A stretch of DNA of 64,000 bases from Melieria omissa (lineage: Eukaryota; Arthropoda; Insecta; Diptera; Ulidiidae). The notes under the pieces are model-generated. The model was not told where the DNA came from. It ran no database searches and was given only the letters and a program-made list of their open reading frames with translations. A program made the position numbers and the translations under genes. The stretch covers positions 75,244,450-75,308,449 of the forward strand of contig OZ020269.1 of assembly GCA_963971225.1 (NCBI GenBank), given 5' to 3'. Below, piece by piece: positions 10,980-22,433 of the stretch; positions within the stretch are counted from its first letter, which is position 1, and each line of letters opens with the position of its first letter.

Positions 10980-11235
10980 AAAGTCTTTGGTCTAACACAC
11001 CCCGTTTTAGGTTAAGGACAAAAGTGAGTGAGAGAATACTCCTCCTTCCCTCCAATGATTTTAGATTGATAAGCAGACATCTGGACCGGTAGGAGGGAAT
11101 AGGGTAAGCAAAATGCAAAGAACATAGGCCATAACGAAGAAACCGTTTTTGGGTTCGTTAAAGTCGATTGATGTGACACGCATAGTAGGGTCTCCAAATG
11201 AAGGTCGCGTACTCTAGCTTAGACTGTACCAGGGA
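10980..11235 (-). pseudogene. Jockey-like LINE, segment 2 (C-terminal of ORF2)
   Basis: The minus strand encodes QSKLEYATFIWRPYYACHIN and SYRSRCLLINLKSLEGRRS, matching RSRLEYAAFIWRPYHASHSN and PPYRSRCLLLGLKSLETRRS of the LINE at 61713-64000. It is joined at 11235-11275 directly to the endonuclease start, so nearly all of the RT is missing. Confidence 0.7.
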
Positions 11236-11269
11236 GTCAGTGGCACACACAGGGGGGTTTGGGGCTTAA

Positions 11270-11560
11270 ACCCCCCGAAATATTTTTGAGTTAGTACAGA
11301 AATTTAATTTAAAACCGTCGCATATATGTTCAATCATCATCCTGTTCAGCCATGTTTCCACGAGGATAAAGATGTCATAATCCGAATGGGAACTCATGGC
11401 AAAAAGTTGCTTCCAATTATTTCTGAAACCCGATACATTTTGAAAGTATAGTTTGAGATGTTTTGGGGTGACATCAGGTAGAGTAACTAAGCATCCCGCT
11501 GTTGCGCAGCGTCTTTGGGAAAAAAATGGAATGGACGAATCTTCACATTCGTTGGCCAAA
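11270..11560 (-). pseudogene. Jockey-like LINE endonuclease N-terminus
   Basis: The minus-strand frame contains LKLYFQNVSGFRNNWKQLF and SDYDIFILVETWLN. These are the first two motifs of an APE-type endonuclease (QN and ETW). The catalytic histidine-containing C-terminal part and the RT are absent. The neighbouring reading frame at 11760-13035 is ORF1 of the same element. Confidence 0.68.
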
Positions 11561-11689
11561 TGTCCGCGTTAAACACCTTTTCAAAGCAGCATTCCGACAC
11601 TCCAAGTTTAAAGTTAATTTTTTTAGTTTACATACCTCCGCGGCTTTTGTAACAAGCATATAAGAGGCCAACATCTTTGAATCTATAGC

Positions 11690-13035
11690 AGCATGCTTTC
11701 AAACATAAGCCAAAATATCAGCAACTGTTTACTGGAAAAGGATGATAAGAGCAACCATCTCATAATGGGCACAACATGCAGTTCTTGATTGCTATTCGAT
11801 CCGACGACAATAGGTTGGTTTGCAATTCTACGGCTATTTTTGGAGACGAATTTCCACTCGGGCAACTGGTGCATAGATGAATTCGCAGTATGAGCAGGTG
11901 GAAGTACCGAGGATTCCAAAGAAGAAGCAGCAACACTAGCATAGGAGAATGTCTCAGTAACAGGCGCAGTATTAGAGGGCGCTGTAAGAGCAGCATTAGA
12001 TGAGTTTGCCTAGCAATTGTAGTCACATTATTGTTATTACTGTTTCTGACATTTCCAGTAGGAACTGAGTTTTGCTTGAAGACACTAGGAGAGACAATAC
12101 TCCGCAGAGTTTTTAATTCCCGTGCTAACGAGGAAAGCGCAGTATCTTTATCACTAACGATACATTTCAGTGACCGAATCTCTTGATGGAGACCATCAGT
12201 TTTTTTCAATAGAATCTCCCTATCTTCAAACAAAGCATTCACTACCGAGAGTATGCGAGAGTTTTCTGCTCTCTGTCGCTCTGAGCGACAATTTCATTAG
12301 CCACTGTATGCAATGTAATTGCTTTTGTTGGTTATTATTATGCGAGATTAGCCGTTTAGTTTCTTTATTTTTTGCCTCTAGCCAGTGTTGCCGTTTTGGT
12401 CCAATTGGACCAAAATTGATAGCTTCGTTTCATAAATTAAGGCTTTGGTAGGTTAGTTGGTTGTGATTTTTAAAGAATTTTGGTAGGCAACACACTGCAT
12501 TAATACATTTTCTATTAATTTTTGTATGATTTTAAACTCACTCTGTAGCTGGTGAAAAATTGTACATGCAAAAGTTCAAACATCTCTGCAGGGAAGATCT
12601 AAAGCTATTGGAGATTATAACGCCACATATAGTCCTTTCTGAAGAAAATTTAACTTTTCTTCCTTTGATTTCAAAATTTAGTGAACTGCGATCCAGATAG
12701 AATTATAATGCAGTGAAACTAAATTTTTGTATAGCAAATTTATATTGGTAGGCTGAGATTGATTTGGTACCAATTTGGGTAGGGGGAAAAATTTCGTAGT
12801 GGCAACACTGCCTCTAGCGGAGGAGAAGATAACTGTGGAGAGCGAATAGAAGCGCGACGCTCAACCGCACACGATTTACAAAAGAAAGGTTTCTCCGAGG
12901 CCAGCAAAAAATCGAGATATGCTTGTAAGATACCAATATACAATACCACAGTCAATATGGAAAAGCTCTTTACACTCCGCACAGATAATTTTCTGTTGAG
13001 CACGGGCAACCTTTCGTCCACAACAACACGTCATT
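11690..13035 (-). pseudogene. Jockey-like LINE ORF1 with PHD-type zinc finger and coiled coil
   Basis: Near 12830-13035 the minus strand encodes a Cys/His pattern, RAQQKIICAECKELFHIDC, with a later FCKSC, resembling the PHD-like finger found in ORF1 of several insect LINEs. After the hAT insertion (12383-12810) the frame at 11760-12242 contains a leucine- and charge-rich helix (REILLKKTDGLHQEIRSLK, then ELKTLRSIV) that looks like a coiled coil, followed by an Asn-rich stretch. Frameshifts follow. ORF1 proteins bind the element RNA. Confidence 0.55.
12383..12810 (+). mobile_element. hAT-type MITE, same family as 2441-3067
   Basis: Ends CAGTGTTGCCG and GGCAACACTG, flanked by CCTCTAGC at 12375-12382 and 12811-12818. 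The first ~160 bases match 2441-2600 closely. It interrupts ORF1 of the LINE. Confidence 0.88.
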
Positions 13036-13127
13036 TTTAGTTCGACTTTAAATTATTGCATTTAGAAAATTAAATTTTGAGTATTTTAACTGCATTAAAT
13101 TGTTTTATTTTTGCAAATTGTTCAACT

Positions 13128-13444
13128 AATAATTGACTGGCACGACAGCCCGATACCGCGACTAAGGCCTAGCTACCCGCAACCATCCATGTTGTGTGTG
13201 CGAATTTTTACAAGGTTGGAAGGGACCTACAATTTTATGCCGATTGCGAACGGCGAGTTGGGAGCTTTTTCATAGGCAATTTTACTCTCAGAGGTTTGCC
13301 ATTTTCCTGCTGAGAGGACAGCCGCCGAAAGAAAAATTGTTGTTTTTTTTTTGGTGTTAGCAGCAACGGAGTCTTGAACCTGGGTTCGAGCGCCGCATTT
13401 GACTCGCGGCCCAACGCACTAGCTGAGCTACGGCGGCTGCCAAC
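13128..13444 (-). mobile_element. tRNA-derived SINE (family 1), second copy
   Basis: Reverse-strand copy of the SINE at 3643-3972. A box (TAGCTCAGCTAGTGCG) and B box (CAGGTTCAAGACTCC) are near 13370-13435, and an ATTATT tail lies at the 13128 side. TGTTCAACT occurs on both sides (13119-13127 and 13445-13453). Confidence 0.85.
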
Positions 13445-14289
13445 TGTTCAACTGTTGGACTTTAATTAATCAACTTCGTCAGTTAGAATTTGTCTAAGTA
13501 ACTGGTATTAATTGCTTTTCAATTGCGAGCGACCGTCAATATTGCACTTTTTGTTGCATTCAGTTGCCATAAAACAGCAAATGTAAGTAAGAAGGCTAGC
13601 TAATCGAAATAAAGGTTACCTTTATTTGAATACCCAACAATAAAAGCTAGCGGTATGAGAGAAGTATTCTGACTAAGCTGCTAAAAAACATAAAGTAAAC
13701 TGAAAAGTTTGCTTCCACAACGCAGGCATTTTGTTGGTTTCTAAATTTTTACACCGAAAAACGTATACAATACAAAAGTTCGGTAATTAGAGAAAACCAA
13801 AATTTTTTTATTAAACAAACATTCAAGGGATGCCCCTAATAATACGCGTACATTGTGTTAATTGAAAAGGAATTTTTAAAACAATTTTATTAATTTTTTT
13901 TAATGAACTCCATTTTAGGATGTACACTAGTCAGAATAAGTTTGCGTACAAATACGTACGTAAATAAATCATTTAAGGTAATTTTTCAAAAACAAAATAT
14001 TTTTTATTTTTTCCGTAAACTTAGTTCTTTTATTCCATTAAGATAATAATATCAAAAACTTGACCAAACTGTAAAAGAAGGTCCAAAAACAAAATATGTT
14101 TCAGTCAGAAACAGTTTGCGTACAAGATAAGGTTACGTAGTTAAAATGTAATTGAAACTAAGTTTTGTCGAAAAATGAATATCTTTGTGAATATTATTTT
14201 CTCGCTTGAACTCCCTGCAGAACTTTCGGCGCAAAGTTTTTTAAATTCGGGGTTTTTTCAGCGGTTATTTTGTTATATCATTGAATTGT

Positions 14290-14575
14290 TATATTGGTTA
14301 CTATATCTTTGAAGATGGAGTGTTTTTGGCCTCAGGGTTCAAGTAAACCCCTTATATACTCAATTAGATGCACGTTAGGTGACTAGGGAGGAAGTTGTTC
14401 AACTTTGTTGAGCTAGTTAATAGCAAACATAGCTTCTCATCGTATGCATTGCATTAGAATATGTAAATAACCCTCCGAAAGCATTTCTGAAAAAAAAACA
14501 GTCTGCTCACTCCTTTTCATGACATGTAGCCCCATACCATATCCTCACATATGCTATGCTTCACTGTTAACTTCA
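14290..14575 (-). pseudogene. Tc1-like transposase relic (repeated at 15589-15874)
   Basis: On the minus strand, broken frames keep MVWGYMS, then KGVSRLFF, like the conserved VMVWG block, and further on a remnant of the SPDLNPIE block (LTCI-LSI-GVYLNPEAKN). These are the second and third catalytic regions of DDE transposases. Several stops and frameshifts make it non-coding. The identical relic occurs in the second unit of the tandem duplication. Confidence 0.55.
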
Positions 14576-14590
14576 GATTTTTGTTATTAA

Positions 14591-14826
14591 CCCATTAAAA
14601 CCTGACCCCAGAAGGGCTTGTGCGATTTCCATAAAATTTTGCACAATCTTAGTAATTGACCTAATCAAGAAAAAAAATCAAGAAAATAATTCATACCCCC
14701 ACCCCCTGAACCAGGAGGGTACGTTGCGCAAACGCAATTTGGGCCTTAGTCACATACAAAACATACAATTAAAAAAAAAAAAATTTTTTTAAACTTATTT
14801 TTAAATAGTTTAGCATTACAAAATGC
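14591..14826 (+). mobile_element. TTAA-type (piggyBac-like) MITE, truncated at the duplication junction
   Basis: Identical to the first 236 bases of the MITE at 15890-16384, starting CCCATTAAAACCTGACC after TTAA (14587-14590). The right half was not included in the duplicated unit. Confidence 0.8.
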
Positions 14827-15889
14827 TCAAAATGTCAATATTGCACTTTTTGTTGCATTCAGTTGCCATAAAACAGCAAATGTAAGTAAGAAGGCTAGCT
14901 AATCGAAATAAAGGTTACCTTTATTTGAATACCCAACAATAAAAGCTAGCGGTATGAGAGAAGTATTCTGACTAAGCTGCTAAAAAACATAAAGTAAACT
15001 GAAAAGTTTGCTTCCACAACGCAGGCATTTTGTTGGTTTCTAAATTTTTACACCGAAAAACGTATACAATACAAAAGTTCGGTAATTAGAGAAAACCAAA
15101 ATTTTTTTATTAAACAAACATTCAAGGGATGCCCCTAATAATACGCGTACATTGTGTTAATTGAAAAGGAATTTTTAAAACAATTTTATTAATTTTTTTT
15201 AATGAACTCCATTTTAGGATGTACACTAGTCAGAATAAGTTTGCGTACAAATACGTACGTAAATAAATCATTTAAGGTAATTTTTCAAAAACAAAATATT
15301 TTTTATTTTTTCCGTAAACTTAGTTCTTTTATTCCATTAAGATAATAATATCAAAAACTTGACCAAACTGTAAAAGAAGGTCCAAAAACAAAATATGTTT
15401 CAGTCAGAAACAGTTTGCGTACAAGATAAGGTTACGTAGTTAAAATGTAATTGAAACTAAGTTTTGTCGAAAAATGAATATCTTTGTGAATATTATTTTC
15501 TCGCTTGAACTCCCTGCAGAACTTTCGGCGCAAAGTTTTTTAAATTCGGGGTTTTTTCAGCGGTTATTTTGTTATATCATTGAATTGTTATATTGGTTAC
15601 TATATCTTTGAAGATGGAGTGTTTTTGGCCTCAGGGTTCAAGTAAACCCCTTATATACTCAATTAGATGCACGTTAGGTGACTAGGGAGGAAGTTGTTCA
15701 ACTTTGTTGAGCTAGTTAATAGCAAACATAGCTTCTCATCGTATGCATTGCATTAGAATATGTAAATAACCCTCCGAAAGCATTTCTGAAAAAAAAACAG
15801 TCTGCTCACTCCTTTTCATGACATGTAGCCCCATACCATATCCTCACATATGCTATGCTTCACTGTTAACTTCAGATTTTTGTTATTAA

Positions 15890-16384
15890 CCCATTAAAAC
15901 CTGACCCCAGAAGGGCTTGTGCGATTTCCATAAAATTTTGCACAATCTTAGTAATTGACCTAATCAAGAAAAAAAATCAAGAAAATAATTCATACCCCCA
16001 CCCCCTGAACCAGGAGGGTACGTTGCGCAAACGCAATTTGGGCCTTAGTCACATACAAAACATACAATTAAAAAAAAAAAATTTTTTTAAACTTATTTTT
16101 AAATAGTTTAGCATTACAAAATGCAGCCCACAAAGGGATTTTGATAGGTTTGAAGAATAAGTATTTTTAATTGAATTTCAAAAATTCCCCAAAAAAAACG
16201 TTTGACTTTGGATCGAAAAAAAGATATGAATATTTAAAAAATTTTGAAATTTCGATATGGCTGTATCTGAAACGATCAATTCGAATCCAATTCTACCCAT
16301 TTTCAAGTCTTATATCTTTATGAATTACTTAATGTAGCGAAATTCCCAAACGTTGCGCAAACGCAACGCTCAGGGCTTAATGGG
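15890..16384 (+). mobile_element. TTAA-type (piggyBac-like) MITE, complete
   Basis: Ends CCCATTAAAACCTGA and (reverse) CCCATTAAGCCCTGA, flanked by TTAA at 15886-15889 and 16385-16388. The Tc1-like copy 2 has the uninterrupted site, a single TTAA within TTGTTATTAACATGATCC near 30130. Small palindromes of the GTTGCGCAAACGCAAC type lie near both ends. No coding capacity. Confidence 0.88.
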
Positions 16385-17283
16385 TTAACAGGATCCTCTT
16401 CAAATTAGTTGATGCCTTTATATGCCAAACCATTATCAGATAATAATGAAACGTCCCACTTTCTATAGACAACAACATATCGTCCAGGAAATCCGGTTTT
16501 CTAGACTCCTTGATGGACTCTTTTCCAAAAGCAATTCTGTGCTTCTTGTACGTAAGCTAAATATGGGGGGCATGTAAGAAACATGCTGTTATGTAGGGGA
16601 AGTATGTTTTTTTCAGAACTTTTCTTATAAAGTCACTGGTACTGGGTTTTATAAAATATTTCTGTACATTTCTGAAGATATTGGATGAAACTAGCCTTAG
16701 ATTGTGATGCACTGATCGCAAACAATCTAATCCTCTTGCTCGGGTAGCTTAAGAAATGGCCAGATCGTAGTAACGAAACAAGATTTTCTGTTTTTTTTTA
16801 GATTGAGGATGGGTTTTTGAAATGTCGAATGTGCTCTCCCAAAAGTTTCCCTAATTTCATGAAATTTTTTGTAAATTTTGAAAAGTTTTTGTAAGATTAT
16901 CCTTTATCCATTTTTTTCTGTTGGATTCTATTGCTTTCTATAAAATTTCAAGCACATATACGGTTCCAAATAATTTACAAGTCCGTTTGCTGTTCAATGG
17001 AATACAAATTTTCCAAAAAAAAATTAAAAGCATAACCGGAAAATCTCGTAATTAGTTTCGTACGCAAACTTATTCTGCACCGTTTTGTTAGTATATGGTC
17101 AATAAATGCAAATACATGGAAAATTATTATTTTAATTCATCTAAAACAGAACAAAAAGTGCAGTTAAGGCATATATGAATAATGCGGATAAGTTTCTATA
17201 AACAGAGAACCATTTTTTGAGGTCAAAATTAATCATAAAATAATTTTAACTTGCCTGTACGCAAACTTATTCTGACTAGTGTA

Positions 17284-18330
17284 GGTAGGTGATATAGGTG
17301 AATATCAGAGGAGTGAAGTATTTTGCCAACGAGAAGATCCATGAGAATCAAATCAATACTCACCATTTGATAGCCCGATAAGGAATCTCTAAAATACCAC
17401 ATTGTCTGAATTTGGTATCCCTGCAAAGCTCGTGCGACTTTGCAGAGCGACGTTGAGCAATACCCGCAGCTACGTCAAGAATGGAAGTGACCTCTCCGAC
17501 CCATTCGAGACTCTTCAGACAAGGTGATCCTTTGTCATGCGACCTCTTCGAATTCAGCATGGTGAGTGTTCTGCGCTTACATTGGCTTTAAAAGCGAGAT
17601 ACTACCGCTGCCTTTGTGGCAATCTAAAGAGAATGTACCAAAATTGATCTGGTGGTAAATGAGAGAGGATAAAGTAAATGCTACCTCGACGCAGGAACTC
17701 GTAGAGGCGAAGGTTTTTTTTTTATAAACGAGCCAACGCGCAGGGGATACCCCTATCAATGCGAGGCATTGCGCTGGTTCCGATGGATATATAGGTTGGG
17801 AGAATGGATGTTGGGTGAAGAAATTATGGACTCTTGCCTTGAATCCATCAAGATCATAAGTGCTGGGGAAAATATCTGCAGGGAGACCATTCCACAATCG
17901 CGCTGTACGGGCCGGAAACGAACTTTCTCTGTAGTGCGTAGTGCGATGGAACATCGTTTCGACGTGGAATGCATGGGCGCCAGTGTTCAGACGGGTTGTC
18001 CGGGGAAATACCCGGAGTGATGGCAGTAAGCTGCTCATCTCCACTGAGCAATTACCGAAAAAGTATCGGTAAAATAAAACCACACATGCCACGTTTCTAC
18101 GATGCTCCAGGTATCACGGCAAGGTCGACAGATATACTTTTGAAGTTATCAAGCAATTCGTATACCTTATGGGACGCCTATTGTGCCTATGCACCTTTAT
18201 CGCACAGCAGCCCTTGGTACTTTAGAGAGGTATGCGCTTCGCAAAATCTTCGGCACTGTTTATATTTGTATCCGGTGGAAGGACCAAGTTGAAGACGCTC
18301 TATCATTCCTTGGTGTTACCGTCACCGCGT
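17284..18330 (+). pseudogene. RTE-like LINE fragment, interrupted by another LINE end
   Basis: 17370-17560 matches the RT region of the RTE copy at 21030-21190 (GTATCCCTGCAAAGCTCGTG, then GACAAGGTGATCC). 18110-18330 matches its 3' region, including WKDQVEDALSFLGVT. A LINE 3' end on the opposite strand (17713-18065) sits between. The frames are broken throughout. Confidence 0.65.
17713..18065 (-). pseudogene. 3' end of a second LINE type with poly(A)
   Basis: The minus strand encodes VETMFHRTTHYRESSFPART, then RLWNGLPADIFP and LDGFKARVHNFF. This is the C-terminal WNSLP...FK..V signature of jockey/CR1-type ORF2. It ends in an A-tract (T-run at 17717-17726 on the plus strand), as expected for target-primed insertion into the RTE fragment. 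Confidence 0.65.
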
Positions 18331-18720
18331 TGATTTCAAGATGTATTGTACGAATAGCGCTTGAATGTCTGAACCGTTGCTGGACAATTAAATGAAATCT
18401 ATCTAATAAATTTTGACTTTCGCAATCATATTTAAAAACCATTTTTTAACCACAATTTTATAGCAACAGTTATTATAAACACAATTGATAGCTTTGGACA
18501 TACAAGGTAAAGTCTCTGATTGCGTTCAACCTGGCGAACGCCAGAACGATCCTTGTCCCTGTCCAATCCAAGCTGATACACAGCCTCCGCGCGGCCCTTC
18601 TGGATAGCTATTTGGCACCCGCCGAATAGTGAACTAATGTGTGCAGCGTGTCCAATCCCCAGGACTTAAAATTTGGGTTGTGCGCAGGGTTTGGTGCCCG
18701 CCACGTAAAATCAGCAACCA

Positions 18721-19269
18721 ATGAAAACCAAAAAGCAAGCCTCGGATGGTACCCACTATGTTGACGACCACAGCAAACGATTTAAGGACCACGTTTTGAG
18801 GATATGCACCTGCAATGTCCGGACCCTCTATAGGGAAAGTGCCTCTATCCAACTGGCGGAAGCCCTCATGAAATGTAAGGCTGACATCACCACCATCCAG
18901 GAAATGCGATGGACAGGACAAGGTTACTCCAAGCGAGCAGACTGCGACATCTACTACAGCTGCTATGCGGAGAAGCACGAATTTGGCTGCGGATTTGAGT
19001 TTAGCAAGAGACTTCGCCACCACGTCTCTCGGTTCACTCCGGTGAACGAACGGATGGCCTCAATCCACATCAAAGCTAAATACTTTAGAATCAGCCTAAT
19101 TTGCGCGCACGCTCCGACGGAAGAGAAGGACGATGCGAACAAGGATGCCTTTTATGCGAAGCTCGAGAACGTCTACGACGGGTGCCCGGCCCATGATGCC
19201 AAAATCGTCCTCGGGAACTTCAATGCAAAGGTCGGGCGAGAAGGTATAATTGGTCCCACAGTTGGGTAG
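18721..19269 (+). pseudogene. RTE-type APE endonuclease domain
   Basis: The 182-residue frame from ATG 18721 contains CTCNVRTLYRESASIQLAEA, QEMRWTGQGYSK, EFGCGFEFSKR, NERMASIHIKAKY, ICAHAPTEEKDD and VLGNFNAKVGREG. These are the ordered motifs of RTE endonucleases: nicking (QE.RW), the HAPTE block and the NFN block. The aspartate usual in the GDFN block is Asn here, a change at a conserved catalytic position. The frame ends early at 19269. The enzyme would nick target DNA to prime reverse transcription. Confidence 0.75.
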
Positions 19270-19499
19270 TTCAGCCTCCATGCAACCAGTTCGAACAACG
19301 GTCTGAGTCTGATAGATTTCGCCGCGGCATGAAACATAGGAGTTAGTAGCACCACCCCGATCAATCCACCCGCAACCAGATTGATCACATTGTGATTGAT
19401 GGAAGGCACGCGATGGAGGACCTAACATCGACTCGGACGACTACCTTGTTGCAGTCAAGGTACGCATGCGTCTTTGCACAGCGAAGACCGCGCAACCTA

Positions 19500-20251
19500 T
19501 CAGGTGTACAACTTTGCTTCCGCCGTTTTCCGATAGGTGGCTGTACCGGCTGAGGCTGGTTGAAATACATAGATGGTAATGCCTTTAAAGTGAGTGTGGA
19601 CAGTGCCTAACGAATTGTCATCGCCGTTTCAGTGACAGTTGTTCTTGTTTTCGTATTATTCACGCTCAAAAATGTCCGTTTATGTGCCCAATTCTCGCCA
19701 TTTGCGGGAAGTTTTACTTTTCTGTTACAATTCGAAAAAAATGCAGCTGAAGCGCATCGAATGCTCTCAGAAACTTACGGTGATGCTGCTCTGAGTGAAA
19801 GAACGTGTCGGGAGTGGTTTCAACGTTTTAAAAATGGTGATTTCGTGGTGAGTGAAAATGGTGAGTCATCCTCCAACACGACAATGCTCGGCCTCACGTC
19901 GCAAAAGTGGTCAAAAAGTACCTGGAAACGCTGAAATGGGAAGTCTTGCCCCACCCGCCGTATTCCCCAGATGTCGCCCCTTCTGACTTCCACCTATTCC
20001 GTTCGATGGCACACGGCCTGGCAGATCAACATTTTCAATCCTTCGAAGAATTGGAAAAATGGATTGCTTCATGGATAGCGTCAAAAGAGGACTCCTTTTT
20101 TCGAGCCGGGATCCGAAAATTGCCGGAAAGATGGGAGAAAGTTGTCGCTAGCGACGGACAATACTTTGCATAATACATCTGTAAGCACTTTTTCGCAATA
20201 AAGCTTTTAATTTTGGAAAAAAAAACGGCGGAAGCAAAGTTGTACACCTGA
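19500..20251 (+). mobile_element. mariner (DD34D) deletion derivative
   Basis: Terminal inverted repeats begin TCAGGTGTACAACTTTGCTT, with TA at 19498-19499 and 20252-20253. The N-terminal half (from about 19671: KNAAEAHRMLSETYGDAALS, then CREWFQRFKNGD) is a mariner helix-turn-helix domain. The C-terminal half (19870-20173) has HDNARPHVAK and YSPDVAPSDFHLF, with 34 residues between the two aspartates. The middle, with the first catalytic Asp, is deleted, and the two halves are in different frames. It interrupts the RTE element. The remaining RTE sequence resumes at 20254. Confidence 0.88.
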
Positions 20252-20579
20252 TAGTTTGCAAAGACAGCTGGACATCAGAAAGCTGCTATCACAAGGGGTA
20301 GCCGAAGCCTAATCCGAAGAAGACCCTACAGGCGGCTGCTACCCGAGGCATGACTGAAAAATAGCTGGAGGAGGGAAGAAAGAGAGAGTTCTTTTTAGAC
20401 GCAAGAAACGGGAGCAAGAAAGGCGTGTGCGTGAGAACTTCGAGGAGTGTAGGAGCAGGAATGACGCCGGAAAATTCGTCCAAAAAGTCAAGCGACTGAC
20501 GGAAGGTTTGAGCCCGGGGCATCTTCCTGCAGAGACGAAAACGGGGACCTGGTTGCAGATGCGCAGGGTGTACTGAGGT

Positions 20580-22050
20580 TGTGGAAGGAGCACTGCGCCA
20601 AGCTGCTCGCGGGCGACGAAGGGAACAATCCCGCAGTGGTGAAGATGTTCAGACGGCATCAATCGACGACGACGGTGTAGATGCGCCACAGCAAAATCTG
20701 CAAAATATGGCTGGAAGAACGAATGCCCAACGATTGGAAGCTCAGTGCTCTTTGCTGAAGAAAGGCGACATAACAATATGCGCCAACTTCAGGGGATATC
20801 AGCCCACTTCCTATTGCATACAAGGTCCTGACGAGCGTACTATGTGAAAGATTAAAGCCTTTCGCCAAGGCGCTGTATGGACCTTATCAGTGCGGCCTTA
20901 AACTTGGAAAGTCCACCATCGACCAGATATTTACTCTACGCCAAATCCTGGAGAAGACCCATAAGAATCAAATCGATACACACCATCCCTTTATCGACTA
21001 CAAGGCAGCATTCGATAGCCCGATAAGGGATCGCCTATATGCCGCATTGTCTGAACTTGGTATCCCTTCAAAGCTCGTGAGACTTTGCAGAGCGACGTTG
21101 AGCAATACGTGCAGCTCCGTCCAGGTTGGAAGCAAAATCTTTGATACCGTTCTAGGATTCAGACAGGGTGATCTTTGTCCTGTGACCTCTTCAACTTCAC
21201 CATGGAGAGCATTCTGCGTAAGGCCGGTGTACATTGTAATGGCACAATTTTAAACAAAAGTGTCCAGCGCCTTGCCTACGCTGATGATATTGATGTCATT
21301 GGGCGTAACAAGCGAGATTTCACCGCTGCCTTTGCGGCTATCGAAAGAAAATCTGCCAAAATGGGTCTGGTGGTAAATGAGGGCAAGACGAAGTATCTGC
21401 TGTCTACACGCAGAGAGTCGCAGCGGCTAGGGTCTCACGTCAAGGCTGACAGGTATACTTTTGAAGTCGTCAAGAAATTTTTCTACCTTGGCACCGCCGT
21501 TAACAGCACCAATGATGTCAGCCTGGAGGTAAAGCGAAGGATTACTCTTGCCAACAGGTGCTACTACGGTCTCGACAGGCAATTGGGAAGTAGAGATCTC
21601 TCTCAACCGACAAAACTTGCACTCTATAGGACGCCTATCTTTCCCGCTGCTCCACTATGGCGCTGAAGCATGGACAACGACACGAATCGACATAGCGGCC
21701 CTTGGAGTGTTCGAGAAATCTTCAGCCCTATTCATATTTGCGACGACTATCGTATACGAACCAATAATGAGCTGTATAAGGAAATGGACGTAGCACAGCG
21801 AATTAACATCCAGTAGCTGCGCTGGCTCGGTCATGTCTGCCGTATGTACGACGAAGCTCCGGCGAAAAAGGTGTTCGATGCGGTGGTTGGCGGTCGACGG
21901 CGAAGAGGGAGGCCGTGTCTCCTGTGGAAAGACCAAGTTGAGGAGGCCCTGTTGTCTCTTGGTGTGACCAACTGGAAAAGGCGCGCAAAGCAGAGGCGCT
22001 TTGCGAGAAGTTTTGCGATAACGGGTTGCTATGGCCAGTTAAGTAAGTAA
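20580..22050 (+). pseudogene. RTE-type reverse transcriptase, broken
   Basis: Segments in order are: LLKKGDITICANFRGYQ (20750), CDLFNFTMESILRKAGVHCN (21178), QRLAYADDIDVIGRN (21265, with the catalytic YADD intact), GLVVNEGKTKYLL, VVKKFFYLGTAVNS, then CYYGLDRQLGSRDL. After a frameshift near 21660 come LRWLGHVCRMYDEAPAKKVF and GRPCLLWKDQVEEALLSLGV near the C-terminus. Frame changes near 20850, 21180 and 21660 and several stops make it non-functional. Confidence 0.78.
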
Positions 22051-22307
22051 GGAATTGCTAGCTTTATAAATTATTTCGAAAGTCATTATTTATTGCAAAA
22101 AAAGTAAAATGTATCGGAACTACACAACCAGAATTTAAGAAACAGGCTATTCTTTCAGTCTAGTGTTATACATTTCTTCGGTATCTTCAATTCTTACGAC
22201 CAAAAGGACGCATCATTTTTAGTAAAGATTTAAAAAATACTGTAAGTAAATTAAAAAAGACTATTCATCTTATAACAGTTATATTAAATGAAAGTACTAT
22301 TAATTAA

Positions 22308-22433
22308 CCCTCTAGTTCCCAAGTAGGTCTGTAGACATCCTAAGCTTAAAAAAGTCTGTAAATTACACCTTATGATGTTTCCAGCTGATTTTACACGTAT
22401 GGAAAGGGGAATCTCCATTTCATGAAATAAATA
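22308..22433 (+). mobile_element. Left end of a large TTAA-type (piggyBac-like) element, copy A
   Basis: TTAA (22304-22307) is followed by CCCTCTAGTTCCCAAG, identical to both ends of copy B at 37037-38909. Beyond the pogo-like insertion the copy A interior resumes at 25649-26285 and again at 31596-31775; these pieces match copy B in inverted order (about 37500-38100). No right terminus is found, because RTE sequence follows at 32830. Copy A is therefore the outermost shell of the nest between 22.3 and 32.8 kb. Confidence 0.72.

Larger units (their letters stand above)
13535..16124 (+). repeat. Near-perfect 1.3 kb direct tandem duplication
   Basis: 13535-14826 is repeated at 14834-16124. The offset is 1299 bases, with one length difference in an A-run as the only change I noticed. 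The unit starts outside the Tc1-like element (380 bases of flank), includes its left terminal repeat and ends inside a TTAA MITE, so the duplication is younger than both insertions. The junction carries 7 extra bases (TCAAAAT at 14827-14833) found at neither outer edge. Confidence 0.92.
13925..17281 (-). mobile_element. Tc1-like DNA transposon, copy 1
   Basis: 26-bp perfect terminal inverted repeats begin CACTAGTCAGAATAAGTTTG, with TA on both sides (13923-13924 and 17282-17283). Because of the tandem duplication the left terminus occurs twice, at 13925 and 15224. Inner copies of the AGTTTGCGTACA core near 14115/15415 and near 17060 give the IR/DR arrangement of Tc1-like elements. The interior is a decayed transposase on the minus strand. 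Copy 2 is at 26286-31593. The remaining interior at 16390-17200 is diverged element sequence. Confidence 0.82.
18500..22050 (+). mobile_element. RTE-like non-LTR retrotransposon, degenerate, with a mariner inside
   Basis: A nearly full-length but broken RTE-type element. A 5' region rich in GC (18500-18720) is followed by the endonuclease (18721-19269), a mariner insertion (19500-20251) and the RT and C-terminus (about 20580-22050). The 3' end carries GTTAAGTAAGTAAGG, a short repeat tail as typical of RTE elements. Many stops separate the domains. Other fragments of the family are at 17284-18330 and 32830-33925. From 22056 to 22303 I see nothing. Confidence 0.78.
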
